64,000 nt of DNA, taken from Symbiodinium natans. Taxonomy: Eukaryota > Sar > Dinophyceae > Suessiales > Symbiodiniaceae. Made by a program: the position numbers and the translations under genes. The DNA lies in assembly GCA_905221605.1 (NCBI GenBank), contig CAJNDS010002154.1:182001-246000 (forward strand). Direction: 5' to 3'. The notes beneath the pieces were generated by a model. It ran no database searches and was not told the DNA's origin. It saw nothing but the letters and a program-made list of their open reading frames with translations. Positions 38,111 to 50,500 of this stretch are shown piece by piece (the first letter of the stretch is position 1; the number at the start of each line of letters is the position of its first letter).

Positions 38111-38599
38111 ATGCTCGCAATACTTTCTTGACTCGGCGGCCGACCTGGCACGCCTTGCTTGTATGTGACATGGGTTGTATTTTAATCCATCGCCAAAACA
38201 TCACCACGACACTGTAGCGACACTTCAACCGACCAGAACAGAGAAATTGAAAATCTGAGCGATTGCTGTTGCGTGCTGTGTTGCTCCGTGGGCATATTCC
38301 GCAGCAGCACGTCTGCAAGAAAGTCTGTGCGCAGGATCGCCAGGGATAGCGTTGAGAGCAGTGGCTTTGCTTGTTGGGTGCGATGGTGTTCATGCCCTGT
38401 CTTTGGCGCATGGGCAAGGATGCTAGGACGTGACCTCACCAAAGAAAAAGCCAGTCTGCTGGGTTTCAACTCGAATCTGGGCGTTTGGCGATGGCTTGCT
38501 TGCTACTGCAGCGGGGCTGTTTTTCCTTATATATCCTTATCTTATGCCGGTACGCTTTCGTGAGGCGGGAGCCCCCGCTGAAATAAAAGTACCACCTGC

Positions 38600-38935
38600 A
38601 CCACCTGAGATGGGAGACGCTGAGATGGGTCAATCTGAGATGGGTCCCACCTGAGATGGGTCACAGCTGAGACGAGTCATTGATGGGTCCCACTTGAGAT
38701 GTCAAACCTACTGAGATGACCCCGCCTGAGATGGGTCAGGTCCTACCTGAGAGGGGTCACATCTGAGATGAGTTTTTCTGAGATGGGTGTCGCCTGAGAT
38801 GGGTCGCACCTGAAATAGGCCACAGTAAATGGGTAAAACCCTCTCAAATGGGTACCGCCTGAGATGCGTCCCATCTGAGATGCGTCCTACCTGAGATGGG
38901 TCCCACCTGAGATGGGTACCGGCTAGGATGGGGGA
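38600..38935. repeat. Degenerate GAGATGGGTC minisatellite
   Basis: About 20 diverged copies of a 15-17 bp unit, ACCTGAGATGGGTCCC, with irregular spacing. No frame is kept. Confidence 0.85.
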
Positions 38936-39365
38936 TGGGAGGCTTGATACTCCATCTTGAGATGCCCTCGGGTGTGGGTGATTTTGTCATCTGTTCTTGT
39001 GCTCAAGATCGAGCAAGTGCTCGAGGTGGTAATTTGGCGCCCTACATGGCATCGCATTGGCCTGCTGCCTCGAAGCAGGGTGCGAGAGCTGCTGAGTCTT
39101 GCTGAGTTGCGCATGGGTTGGCATCTCACATAGCAGGCTTGGCAGCAGGCGTCTGCTTATCAAGACTGCCAGGTTGGGTCATAATCTGTTTCAATGAGGA
39201 TGTTTGTTTTGCATGCCAGCGACGACATGAGATTTGCCAGTGTTATATCTGCGATGACAAGCACGCCTATAGACATTCTTTTGCATTTTGCGACCTCCTG
39301 CATTTCCACAAGGAACCGATTATCATCAAATCGATGTCTTAACCAGCTGTTTTGGGCTGCATTTG

Positions 39366-39367
39366 TA

Positions 39368-39403
<36 letters not shown>

Positions 39404-39592
39404 GCGGCTGCTGCCGCTGCCCGCTGCCGCCGCTGCCGCCGCTGCCGCCGCTGCCGCCGCTGCCGCCGCTGCCGCCGCTGCCGCCGCTCCGCTGCTGCTC
39501 CTGCTGCTGCTCCTGCTGCTCCTCCTGCTGCTCCTCCTGCTGCTCCTCCTGCTGCTCCTCCTGCTGCTCCTCCTCCTGCTGCTGCTGTTGTT
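39366..39592. repeat. CTG / CCGCTG / CTCCTG trinucleotide cluster
   Basis: Three adjacent sub-arrays share a CTG core: pure (CTG)n, then (CCGCTG)n, then (CTCCTG)n. All frames read as homopolymers (Ala, Cys, Ser/Arg). Confidence 0.9.
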
Positions 39593-40078
39593 GCCTTCCA
39601 CGACGCGAGACATGTCGACAGCTTTGTTATCGTTTTTGTTTTTGGCGATTAGTGGTGATCTGGTAGCATGTGGCAAATTGTCTGTTTGGCGTGCTTGCGG
39701 TTGTCTGTGGCGAGATAGTCGCGGCTTGGGATGTGGGATTGCTGCTGGCAACGGCATCGAGGAAAACACCAAACTCAACTCAACTCTTAAACTTCACCAA
39801 CAGGCAACAGTCATGTGACGGAGCACGCGTGTAAGCAAACAGCCGGCTATCCAACACCACACTCTGCCATTGATTCTGCCAGGAGATGCTGTCTGCCTCC
39901 GCGAACGCCTCTAGGCTGCCATCTGTATCTCCACAAGTCCGGTGGACGACGCCTGTGTAGACGTGAGGCTGGGCTCTGGCAGATTCGACTTCTTGTTGCA
40001 TATCTAAGATCCAAGCCCAGGTTGCGAAGCAACATGGCCTCAGTATAGGAGCGTGGCCATGCCACAAGATCTCAAATA

Positions 40079-40103
40079 CCTCTCTCTCTCTCTCTCTCTC
40101 TCA
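40079..40103. repeat. (CT)12 microsatellite
   Basis: A pure CT run just upstream of the 40.2-kb frame. Confidence 0.9.
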
Positions 40104-40160
40104 CAGGCGCTCAAATACCTCAAGCCAGAAATCTCAAATCCTTACTAATATGCTCCGAAG

Positions 40161-40817
40161 CTACTCCTTCGCCGTTCTCGATGCTTCGGTTTGCCCGGCG
40201 AATGCGCAGCCTGAGTGCTTTGAAACACATGAAACAACTATCCAGCGCAACTCCGATTTGCCGAAGCTTTCCGTCTGTTCATGCAGGTCTGCTTGGGAAA
40301 TCATGCAATGCACCCAACATACATGCGGCTCCATTGCGAAGAGACCTTTCCTTTGTGGGGCCCTCAGGCAGAATTCTTTCTTGAAATCAGCAAGCGTAGC
40401 CACCAAAGGGAGCTTGGTAATTACAAGGTCGGTTTGTGGTGAGTCAGTTCTCATTTCCTTTCTTATTTGTCTTTCCGTCATTGACGTGGGGGGGATTTTT
40501 CCCGGGCAGTCCTGCCCGCCGGTTCTTGGGACGAGTTCGTTGGAGGAGTTCGCTGCAATGATCGACCTCTCTCGTTGTGTGGGCATTTTGTGTGGGCATT
40601 TTGTGTGCTTAAACTGAATTCCAGAGACGTCGGATGGCCTAGCCGGCCTCGCATGGGGAGCCGAGACTCCCCCACCACCATGCTGTAACTCTAAGACTTC
40701 TCCAAGCAGCGCTTGTTGCAAGGCATCTGCAGCTCCTGAGATATGTTTCAAGTGTTCAAGGCTAGAGAGCGCGAGAATATCGGAATGCAGCGAGCGCGTC
40801 TCTCCAAGCGTCTTCAC
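40161..40817 (-). CDS. Uncharacterised 218-codon frame
   Basis: The minus-strand frame is open for 218 codons. Two segments look genuinely coding: LHSDILALSSLEHLKHISGA at the start and DLVITKLPLVATLADFKKEF near residues 130-150. A Gly/Pro/His-rich link between them could be read-through of an intron. No family is recognised. Confidence 0.35.
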   Translation of the reverse strand: MKTLGETRSLHSDILALSSLEHLKHISGAADALQQALLGEVLELQHGGGGVSAPHARPARPSDVSGIQFKHTKCPHKMPTQRERSIIAANSSNELVPRTGGQDCPGKIPPTSMTERQIRKEMRTDSPQTDLVITKLPLVATLADFKKEFCLRAPQRKGLFAMEPHVCWVHCMISQADLHEQTESFGKSELRWIVVSCVSKHSGCAFAGQTEASRTAKE

Positions 40818-41220
40818 GACAGACTAGTGGTAATTACTTTATCGTTCCTGTGCCGAACCTACAAGGCAGCTCAGTGCTCTATCTGGAATTCTGCAGTAGT
40901 ACAGGGTCAAGTCAAGGCGTCCTGTGGCATCCCCGCAATTCCACCGCGCAGCCTGAGGGTTGTGTGTGGATTTTCAGCTGGGCCATGCTGGGCCTAGCCA
41001 GAGAATGCCAAAAAAGGCCCTCAGCTCCGGACGCCAATGGACTCCAGGAGTTGGATGCCAGGAGCCGTTTCCTGAGCGTCGCACAGCCACCGTACGCTCA
41101 CCGATTTCTTCTTTGTCTGAGCTCTCTTCTAAGAGCGCACACGGAGGCCCGTCTCAAGGAGTCCGCGCAACTGAAGCAGAGTGAGACATATCAAGAAGTA
41201 GCCAAGCATAATCAAACAAT

Positions 41221-42250
41221 CCGCCGAGGCCTCGGCCCGAAGGTGTATAGGTAGTCAGAACAGGCACCCCCCTCCAAATCCTCCCCCCACCCCCAAAGCC
41301 CTTTTTCGGACCCCTTTTTTTGCCTCAAATGGGTACCCCCCCTAGGTGAGCAGGGTCCGCAAGCGGACAGGACCAGACACAGTTGCAGCCCTTTTCAGCA
41401 GGGCCTCCCCCCTTTTTCACCCCCTCCTGACCCAACCCCCCCATACCCTCCCCCCACCCCGCCCCCCAACCCCCCCCTTCCCCCCCGAACCCCCCCTACC
41501 CCCCCCCCCTACCCCCCCCCCCCCACCCCCCCCCCCCTACCCCCCCCGACCCCCCCCCCCCCCCCCCCCCCCCCTACCCCCCCCACCCCCCACCTCCCCC
41601 CCTACCCCCCCCCCTATCCCTTTTAAAGCCTCATGAGCGGCTCGAGGTGCTAATGGACGCAACAAGAGGGGCTTGATGTTTTTGTAGGTGTCGCAAAAGC
41701 ACACCCAATGGTTCATAACCTAGGGGTGTCGCTTTTCAAGTGTTCCCATCGTTTTACAGGGTTTTAGGCATTCGTGTCCACCCCTTGCTTAATTGTATGG
41801 CTGGGGGTTTTGGCGCTTGCTCACATAAGGTGTTTGTGAAAGGCGGAGAAAACCCGGCCCCGACGCGCTGGCTTGAGGGCCGGAGGCTCAACTGGTGTGA
41901 GCACGGCCGCAAATCCGCCGAGGCCTCGGGCCGGAGGTGTATAGGTTGTCAGAACAGGCACCCCCCTCCAAATCCTCAAAGCCACTTTTCGGACCCCTTT
42001 TTTTTGCCTCAAATGGGTACCCACCCTGGGAAACCGGGGTCCGCAAGCGGACGACCAGAGAGGCAGTTGAAGCCCTCCCACCCCCCCTCCCCCCCCCCCA
42101 CCCCCCCACCCCCCCCCCACCCCCCCCCCCCCCCACCCCACCCCCACCCCCCCCCCCCCACCCCCCCCCCCCCCCCACACCCCACCACCCCCCCCCCACC
42201 CCCCCGCACCCCCCCCCCCCCACCCCCCCCCCCCCTATTTCGCCCCCGGT
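41221..42250. repeat. Two copies of a 165-bp module, each followed by a poly-C field
   Basis: Copy 1 (41221-41394) and copy 2 (41915-42076) share CCGCCGAGGCCTCGG, GGTGTATAGG, GTCAGAACAGGCACCCCCC, TTGCCTCAAATGGGTACC and GGGTCCGCAAGCGGAC. Each is followed by 150-230 bp of C runs broken by A or T. The flanking phrase AGGCTCAACTGGTGTGAGCA occurs at 41884 and 42258. Long Pro- and Gly-rich frames here are repeat artefacts. Confidence 0.85.
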
Positions 42251-42354
42251 TTTCGAGGCTCAACTGGTGTGAGCACGGCCGGGGACGAGCCGAAGAGTCT
42301 AAGCTTGAACCGAAACCCGAAACCTTAAATCTTAGCTCCCCCCCCCTTCCCCCT

Positions 42355-42492
42355 CTGCCCTAAACCCAAAAAAACCCTAAACCCCAAAGCATGAACCTTG
42401 AGCCCTAAGCCCTCAATCCTAAACTAACCCTCAACCCTAAACCCCAAACCATAAACCATAAACCCGGAACCCTAAACCCTAAACCCAACCCT
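42355..42492. repeat. Degenerate CCCTAAA array
   Basis: About 18 variants of CCCTAAA/CCCCAAA (reverse complement of TTTAGGG) follow one another with single-base changes. Plant-type TTTAGGG is the telomere repeat reported for dinoflagellates, so this may be an interstitial telomeric relic. Confidence 0.8.
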
Positions 42493-42639
42493 TATTGCTT
42501 GGGTCCAGCGACTTGGGCGCTGCGGATGCGCTGGGCCGGGCCGAGGCGGGTCGCGTAGCGTTAAAATTAAGGACGGCAAGAAATGAGTATCACGAAACAT
42601 AGTGGCACAGTCGAGCTCTTTGCTGCATTTCTCTTACTC

Positions 42640-43103
42640 CCAGGTCCGGTCCCAGCTTTTTACGCAGGCTTCTCTCCGCTCCCTCTCTCGAGATGCTGCC
42701 TGCAAAGACCTCGAGTTCTTTCTGAACCTACCATCGGGAGCTGAGATCTGGGGTCAGATCTTCCCCTGATCAAGAAGCTCTCAGTTGCTCGCAGCTGTCT
42801 CAGCTCCTCGCAGATACACTCATACCCATGTCTGCCAAGCTTCGAGGGTCCCCATCTGTTGATGTGCCTTCCTGGCATCCTCGTAAGACCTCGTCAATGA
42901 AAATATCCTCCTACATCCGGGAGGCAGAAAGAAAGAATCGAATCCGCCAGAACTTTCTCAAACCATTGCAGCTCGAGACACAGCAGAAGCTCCGCACAGC
43001 AGCGCCGCGCTTGGCCCGCGCCCGGGCTGCTCAGCAGGGCACCTCACAAGGCATCTCTGAGGGCAACAACAATTATCAGCCGCCAGCACCAAAAAAAGGC
43101 TGA
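42640..43103 (+). pseudogene. Possible decayed plus-strand coding remnant
   Basis: A plus-strand frame encodes LRSLSRDAACKDLEFFLNLP up to a stop near 42768. After a one-base frame change, reading continues through SQLLADTLIPMSAKLRGSPS and a basic, Ala-rich end to a stop at 43103. Both halves look protein-like, so a frameshifted gene or a retained intron is possible. It is the only plus-strand candidate inside the minus-strand block. Confidence 0.3.
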
Positions 43104-43196
43104 AGGAGAGCGGGCAATCTAACTATGCCGGAAACACACCGCACCGTCACACATGTATACATCTGTGGAATTGTCACGAAACAAATCCAGATACGC

Positions 43197-43197
<1 letters not shown>

Positions 43198-43236
<39 letters not shown>

Positions 43237-43719
43237 ATACGCATTTGCACATATTGTGCAGATACAGTACAATATCTACAGTACATTTCAAGTTCAACAC
43301 AGTACGCTGTTTTGCGATGCACAAAACGAAAACAGTGTCTGATGTACACTGTACAACATACACTATCTAGTATATGCAGAAACGCAATACAACACATGCA
43401 TGATGCATATTATGCTATGTATCATTTTGCAAACACCATATATAAGGTCGAAACGAAAGCTAAACACGATATCGAATATATCTATATACAAGCACTATCC
43501 AAATTCAAATTTTACAAAACCTAACAATGACGAACATGAAATAATGCAAGACAAGCACAACACACTAAATAAGTCATACACACATACATACATATAAATA
43601 TATATATATATATATGTGTGTGTTGATACATATATATATATATATATATGTGAGTGTGTGTGTGTGTGCGCGTACATATATACGCATAACAAAGCACATG
43701 TTATGTGTATATGTATATG

Positions 43720-43752
<33 letters not shown>

Positions 43753-43755
43753 GCC
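43198..43755. repeat. AT-rich region with TA, TG and TATATG microsatellites
   Basis: (TA) run at about 43198-43232, (TA)/(TG) at about 43591-43680, and (TATATG) units at about 43705-43752, inside an AT-rich stretch unlike its surroundings. No coding signal. Confidence 0.85.
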
Positions 43756-43879
43756 GCATTCTGCCGCCCTCACACAGTCTGGATGCTGCGCCGTTTATTT
43801 AAGCACAGTGGCTGCGGTCGCCGTTCAAGGCTAGCTGCAGGCCATCCTGATCTCCACAAGAGGTATGAAGACAGCCGAT

Positions 43880-45860
43880 CCTACCCTCTGCTTATTCCGA
43901 CCTCGCTGCTTGCATGCAGCTGTCGCCACTTACAGCATGTACTGTCCTGCCCGATAGTTTCAAGTCAAGGTGCCTGCAGCAGGCTCTCTGCTCGGTGGTG
44001 CAGCGAGACCTCCCGAAATTGTTCAGGTCTGCGAGTGCAGCAGTTTGGATTCAGTCTGACTTGCGCAGCCCACCTCCTTTAGCAGCCAGCCCACAGCATC
44101 ACAAACCAGGGCGCCGCGTGCTGAGTCTTGAGCAAGTGAGCCTGAACAAAATCAAGCCTGCACGGCAAAAAATGGTACTGACGACTTTGCGCTTCGCCTA
44201 TCCAATAGCTGCCTGGCTGCCAGATCCATGAAACATCATAAACCAGCACTAGGTATGAACCCCACAGCCTTCCAGCAGCTCCCGACGAAGCCAACCTTCT
44301 GCCAGCGTGGCGACCCAGCACTGCAAGTGCCTTGCCAAGCATAGCTGCTCACGGTTGCTCACCCGCGTGCAGGAGAGAGGCAGAATGCGGAGGATCTGCG
44401 GTGCCTGTGAAGAGCCTGGTCCAAATTCCTCAGTGCAACTGATGCTATGCACCCACTCGAATGATTTAGCGCAATCTTGTCAAAACTGAGGCAACAGAAT
44501 TCGGAAGCCCCACACAAAGATTTCTGCTAAAAGGTTAGTGACGCTGGTGCACCCCCGCCCGCCCCCAATTCCGTGTTGCGTATCTCTGCTGCTGCAACTT
44601 AACAAAATCAGTGCAGATGTGGCGCAAGCTTGTCCAGTTGTGCCATTGGAGTGCATGATCGCCCTCTGACAGGAGTGTCCCCAGCTTCATGACCTGCTGG
44701 CACCAGCAATCTTCGGGCTGCAATTGCCTTAAGATAGCCAGCACGCGTGCGCTGGTTGCAGCTGACTTGGTGGCCAGGCGGCCAGGCAACTTACCCTTCA
44801 CTCTTCGGACTGGGATTAGGTCAAGCAGGAGGAGACAGCTTCTGGCTTACGGACTCTTTGCATGGCAACTCGCTGATGCAAAGTAGGCAGGGCCTCTTTG
44901 CAACAGATACAACCGCCGAAAGCAACCAACAAAACCCTGTGCTCTGCCTCCTGTGGCGAAGCGAGCAACCCAACCTCCAGGCCCTCCCCTCCGAGGGACA
45001 AGGCCAAGTTGAGCCTTGTGTGTAATTGCGCGCAAAACGGAGAGTCAAAGCTGCCTGCGGAAAATCACGAGAGGCAGCCAAGCGTCTCAGATTTGCAGGA
45101 GCTGCATCCTGCGAGAAGACGCGGTGCTGCAATGAAAGTGCCCACTCCCTTCAGCTGCCATTAGAAATTGCTCGGGCTCTGTCGGTGCACATCGGCCCCC
45201 CCCTGAATAAAGGGTGTCCTACGAAGGACACGATATCACATGGCGACAGGAGCATCCATATGCGCCCGATGCGTCGCATGCGACTTTCCTGAGCGATGGC
45301 TATATCGCTTCAAGCTACGGAATCGACGATAAATCCTCGAGCCATGCACCGTTCGTGCGGCAGCATCGGCCGTTGCACTTTGCAGGTTGCCGGAGAAGTT
45401 GTGCAGCCTGGGCTAGCAGATGCCAGATGCCCCGTGGAGGCAAGAGCAAATTGAGGAGCTCACTCAGATTGAACTTAACAGAGCTCTGACGTCAACTGAC
45501 TAATTGTCGTGCAAGCCGGTGTTGGGGCACTTCTCCCTCAGAAGTCCTAAAACAACCATCCGCGGTTAGAATATGTCAGTACACATTCCGATTAAAACAG
45601 CGCCAGACACTCAATTTGAGCGCTGTGCCCAACATACATTGGCAACACACGCAATAGGTGTGAACATCAAAGAAGGCGCATGCCAAGATTTGTATGATCC
45701 ATGAAGACAGAGGAGTCAAGCAGCCACACGTAGGTGCTTTCCACGGGCAAGGTCGAGTCATCACAATGAGACTTCAGTGCATCCACCTTACCAGAGCTGT
45801 CTGCACTTGTACTGAGGCATGCGATGTGTTCTGTGAGGTACGGCCTCACTTAGGTCACTT
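43880..45860 (-). CDS. Unrecognised multi-exon gene, minus strand
   Basis: Exon-like minus-strand blocks, in transcript order: RPYLTEHIACLSTSADSSGK (about 45780-45845), VKFNLSELLNLLLPPRGIWH (about 45405-45475), APANLRRLAASRDFPQAALT (about 45045-45115), HRVLLVAFGGCICCKEALPT (about 44880-44955), QVMKLGTLLSEGDHALQWHN followed by LRHICTDFVKLQQQRY (about 44590-44770), LQCWVATLAEGWLRRELLEG (about 44265-44330) and EQFREVSLHHRAESLLQA (about 43975-44030). The pattern of short amphipathic helices suggests a helical-repeat protein, but no repeat consensus is established. Confidence 0.4.
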
Positions 45861-46195
45861 GGGCAGTGACAAGCTCACGGAGCGATGTGGTGTCGGCGCA
45901 GGACCTCGGCGATGTGCAAGGGCAAAGGGATCGGCGCTAGGAGGCTCGTGAAGAACAATGAAGTGTCGTCAGGGTGCAAGTAGTGCGTGGCAGGCCCGAC
46001 GTCTTGCCCACCTACCGGCTTTGCATTCGCAGAACCCTTTCACAAGTTCATGCTCCAATATGATGCGGGGCTTGCAGTTTGGCGCGGAGTCCAGCTCTGG
46101 CTTGCTCCAGCCAAAAAGTTTGAGAGCAGTTCGGTAGATCGCTTTAGTCTTTACAACGTACGGTGCCTGTTTTTAAATACCCGGACATCTAAACA

Positions 46196-46256
46196 GTCAA
46201 ACAGGTATTTCATACTACCCCCGTGGAGCGCGGCGTCAGGCCGCCCAGCGTTTTAA
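46196..46256. repeat. Left copy of a 60-bp direct repeat flanking the inverted array
   Basis: AAACAGGTATTT then CATACTACCCCCGTGG and later GCCGCCC with TTTTAAAC. The right copy is at about 47366-47428 (AAACTGGTCTTTT, ATACTACCCCCCTGG, GCCGCCC, TATTTAAA). Identity is high in the blocks named and lower between them. Confidence 0.6.
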
Positions 46257-46272
46257 ACATCCGGAAATAGAC

Positions 46273-47340
46273 CCTCCAGCGCCAAGCCCCCCTCCAGCCA
46301 ACACCCCCCCCCCCCCACCAACCTCACAACCAATCACCCAAACCCCCTTCAGCCAACACCCTCAAACCGCCCTCTCTCCAGCCCCCACCCTAACCACCCC
46401 TCCACCCAACCCCTCCCACATCCTCCAACCCCCCCCAAAACACCCGCCTAGGCCAAGCCCCCTCCACAGCCAACCGCCCCGCCTAGCCAAGCCCCCCTCC
46501 ACAGCCAACCGCCCCACCCAGCCAACACCCCCCAAAACACCCTCCTCCAGCCAACACCCCCCCTCCAGCCCCTCCAACCCCAGCCGGGTTGCACCAGCCA
46601 ACCCCCTCCAGCCAACCGCCTCCAGCCAACACCCCCTCCCCCCCCAGCCCCCCCCAAAACGCCTAGCCAAGCCCCCCTCCACAGCCGCCCCCATCCAGCC
46701 AACACCCCCCAACACCCTCCAGCCAAAGCAACACCCCCCCTCCAGCCACAACCTCCACCCAGCACCCCTCCAACCCGCAGCCGGTTTCCACCAGCCAAAC
46801 CCCCCCCCACCCCCAAAACACCCGCCTGGAGAGGAAGGGTGAGGAAGGTGGGGAGGGGGTTGGCTGGAGGGGTTGGCTGGAGGGGGGGGGGTTGGCTGGA
46901 GGGGGGGGGTTGGAGGGGGGGGGGGGGTGCTGGGTGAGGAAGGTGGGGAGGGGGTTGGGTGTCTGGAGGGGGGGGGGTGGGTTGGGTGGAGGGGGGGGGT
47001 TGGCTGGAGGGGGGGTGTTGGCTGGAGAGAGGGGGGGTGGGTTGGCTGGAGATGGGTTGGAGGGGGGGAAGGGGGCGGAGGGGTTGGGGGGGTGCTTAGG
47101 GAGGGGCTGGAGGGGTGCTGGCTGGTTGACGGGCTTGGCTGGAGGGGGGGTTGGCTGGAGAGAGGGCGGTTTGAGTGGAGAGGGGTGGGGGTTGGCTGGA
47201 GAGGGGGTGGGCGGTTGGCTGGAGGGGTGGCTGGAGGGGGCTTGGCTGAAGGGGCTGGAGAGGGGGTTTGTGGAGCCTGGAGGTGGAGGAAGGGTTGGTG
47301 GAGGGGGGGCTGGAGGGGGGCTTGGCTGGAGGGGGCTAGT
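46273..47340. repeat. 1.1-kb inverted array: C-rich CCAGCCAACCCCC half and G-rich GGTTGGCTGGAGGGG half
   Basis: From 46273 to about 46830 the plus strand carries CTCCAGCCAA plus C runs. From about 46840 to 47340 it carries the reverse complement, TTGGCTGGAG plus G runs. The two halves form one large imperfect palindrome with its turn near 46835. Long Pro- and Gly-rich frames on both strands are consequences. Confidence 0.9.
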
Positions 47341-47365
47341 GCATAAACACGAAAACATGCGGATT

Positions 47366-47428
47366 TAAACTGGTCTTTTATACTACCCCCCTGGCCGTTG
47401 CTGGTTGGCCGCCCTCCACTTATTTAAA
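47366..47428. repeat. Right copy of the flanking direct repeat
   Basis: Same orientation as the copy at 46196-46256, so the inverted array sits between direct repeats. Confidence 0.6.
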
Positions 47429-47511
47429 AAACGTCACCGTAACGGCCAACGTGTAACAGTTCACACGGCACCCGGCCTTCCAACAGCTCCGCGTAGGAGG
47501 ATGCAGCCTCC

Positions 47512-50500
47512 TCACCCTAGCCAGGACAGCACATGTAAAAAACTGTTAACATGTTCATTGAGCACCGACAAAATTGTGGCAACGACCTGGCGCGTGGCGG
47601 CTTCAATCCTTTTCTTAATCTCAGTCTCGGCATCCTGAGGGCAGTTGTTACAGGCAATTGGTTTTCAAGAGATGCTCAGTCAAAATGCATGAATTAAGGT
47701 CAGCATCAGCTTTCAGCTACGTTTCAGCTGAGGACTCCTGAAGGCTCGAGCTGGCAGGGAGTCCAAGAGCTTCTAGCTCCTATCAGGGGGGAGGCAAAAG
47801 GCAACAGAAACATCCCCGATTCTCGCTGTCATCAAAAACTGCTCTCGTGCAGCCGCCGCTCTGCTGGAAAGCAACGCTTCGAGCAGTCAAAAAACATCTG
47901 GCAACTCTGCATCGCATAGACTGCACGACTTCTTGCATTTGCCTGCTTCATTCCTGCCTTCTTTTCTCTTGCGCTCTTTGTTATTTACTTTGCCTTGCCT
48001 AATGGACCGAATGATTTGCGGACTTTAGGACGCCTAGAAGTTGCTAAAGCCGCTCAGCTAGGTGTTTTGCAGCACATGGTTTGTCTTCCCTCTTGAGCTA
48101 CTAACTCAAGACCCGGCCCGGACGACATTTGGATCACGACCACTCCTGGACAAAGGTGCACAGGTGGAGAACGCTCACTCCAAGATCTTCTCGGCTCCTC
48201 CCACACAACAACACTTGCTGCTGCCTGCTTCCCGGTACACGTAATTATAGCAATTGATCTGCAACGTGTGTGTTGGCTTCAAGAGTCTCAAGATCCTGCC
48301 CCCGTCCGCTGTCGCCGGTGGGGCTTTTGGCTCACACACCTGAGAGAGCACAATGCCACGTCAAGGATGCCCGTTGACTCGGACCGTTGGAGCTGGCCGG
48401 CATGCCTTCTCATTTCCTTGCTGAAGCTGCTTCTCAAGTTCCACCACCTGGAAAGACACTATCGCGCTACCACCATCTATGGCGATGGCATTCCCTGCAA
48501 CAAACTCCCGACGACATACAGCAAGCAAGAACCCAGGACCAGAACTAACCACAGCTTGCCACAGTGGTCACATCACTCAGTTTCTGGGAGGAGGTGCTAC
48601 TGCTTGATCTGTTTCTCAGGGCCTGGGAGATGCCTGCTCTGGACGCAAGCCTGAAACATAAGCAGGCCCTGATGCCTCGCAAGCCCTTATGGTCCTCTAC
48701 TGATGTGAGCATGCCATGGGCGTTCATACCTGCACTTAGGGTATGGGTACTAGCAGGTGTCAATGGCCAGTCTTACACTTTCCGGACATCACCGGTGCTC
48801 AAGAAGCAAAGGGCCTTCTCCCTTTCTTTCTGCAGCTTCCTCTCCAGCTCTGCCTTCCGAATGGCAGCGCAGCGTAATTGCGCCTTTGAAGCAGACCAAG
48901 TTGACACTAACGGCGCCCGCCTTTTCCAGCTCGAGCGTGGGGTTTGGCGCCTCGATGTGATCAGGATGTAGCACGACTGCCACTCGCCAATCAAGATTCG
49001 TTCCTACTGTCACCGACCACCAATCAAGTCCGGCCTCACCCCTTCGTTGCTCAAGCTGCTTCTCGAGTCTGACTGCCTTCGGGTTGCACAAGAGGTTGTT
49101 TAGAAGTCTCAAGCGAGCAAACAACATCAAGATTGATGTATTATGACTTCAGCAAGCTGGATTGACACGGGCTGCTAGTCACTGCTAGTTTTCCGCCATG
49201 ACCATTTATGCTCCACATGGCACATGTAGATTCCAACGAAGTGCTTGTCAGCTGCTCCAAAAAAGCCGCCAAGGAAAAATGCTCATATTGATTCTAGGTG
49301 CCTGATCTTGTTGCTCTTGCAACTGCCGCTCCAGCTGCGCCACCTGTCAAGGACAGTGGACATGACAGCAAACAATGGGGTTCCTTTTTGGAGGATATGT
49401 GCGGGGGCAGGCGGTGGAACTGTGGAAGCGTGCTTATATAAGGCTCGGCACAGGTTTACTTGTGCGTTGTCGATGCTAGTATCGTCCGGTTTTGGGTGCG
49501 ACACGTTCTAACAACTCAGCTTCGGGAGAGGTACCGGAAGCCGAGAACCGGCCCCCAGGTCGAAGGTAATAAAGTAAGCCGTCTCCGCGTCAGACAGGAC
49601 TACCGCGCTTGCATAGACCTTCTTAGACCTTGTCTCGCAGACTCGGGGCCGTCAACTGCCGTCCGTAGCATTCCGTAGCCAAACAGGCAATGCTCTTAGA
49701 CCTTCTTCGGCCCAACCGTATAAAACTTATTCCAGATATGCTAAAGGCCCGTGCTGGTTTGGGGTCAGGGCGGGCCCGTGCTGCCAGGCCCAACATGACA
49801 CAACAGCCAATCGCCTTCTCCTTCTCCTGCTGAAGCAGCGCAGGGTCGAGCGCCTGAAACAGGGCAAGGGCCCCTTGCTTGGGCATTAGCTCAGCAAAGT
49901 CATATTCCACTTGGCTGAAGCATCCTGTGAAGCATCCTGTGATGTCCGGTGCCCATCTGGCCTCGCCCTTGTGTTGCTCAAGCTGCTTTTGGAGTCTGAC
50001 TGCCTCAGGGTTGCGCAATTTAAGGCATGAAGCAATGAGGTAGGGTATGACCCGGGTATGACATCAAACAAGAAAAATACGATGACGACAAATGTGCTGG
50101 ACTCCGCTAGACCTACTCAGGCTGTCGACATCGACGGGTAATCTGTACTCGACTATCCCCTTGCGCAAGCTCTCAGGTCCATTCTATGCTATCCCAAGCC
50201 TTGTCCTTCTCCTCTTGCAGCTGCTGCTCCAGCTGTGCTACCTGCAAGGGCTGCCCAGGTGACGCGACTTGAAGGCAAACGACCGAAAGAACGAATCGCC
50301 TTCTCCTTCTCCTGGTGGAGGAGCGCAGGGTCGAGCGCCTGAACGAGCAAGGGTGCACTGCTTAGACAACCTTGGCAACAGTAGGAGTATGAGCACTGTA
50401 CCATGCAAGAGTCTCCAGTCTGCTATGGAAGGGGCTGGACCAAATCACATGCAAAGCGCCCGAAGCGTGCTTGCTCAGCCAGTCAGCCTCATTCTTTCGC

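Noticed and set aside
39194-39666. Ala/Cys/Ser homopolymer proteins
   Set aside because: Trinucleotide repeat read in all frames; no conserved flanking domain.
41346-42363. Long Pro-rich and Gly-rich open frames
   Set aside because: They are translations of poly-C fields; no splice or start context and both strands are open.
46362-47368. Gly/Trp-rich and Pro-rich frames of 120-230 codons
   Set aside because: They follow the inverted C/G-rich satellite in every frame.
48300-48340. Possible spliced-leader relic (CTTTTGGCTCAC)
   Set aside because: Matches only about ten bases, diverges at the 3' end, and is not followed by a retroposed coding sequence.
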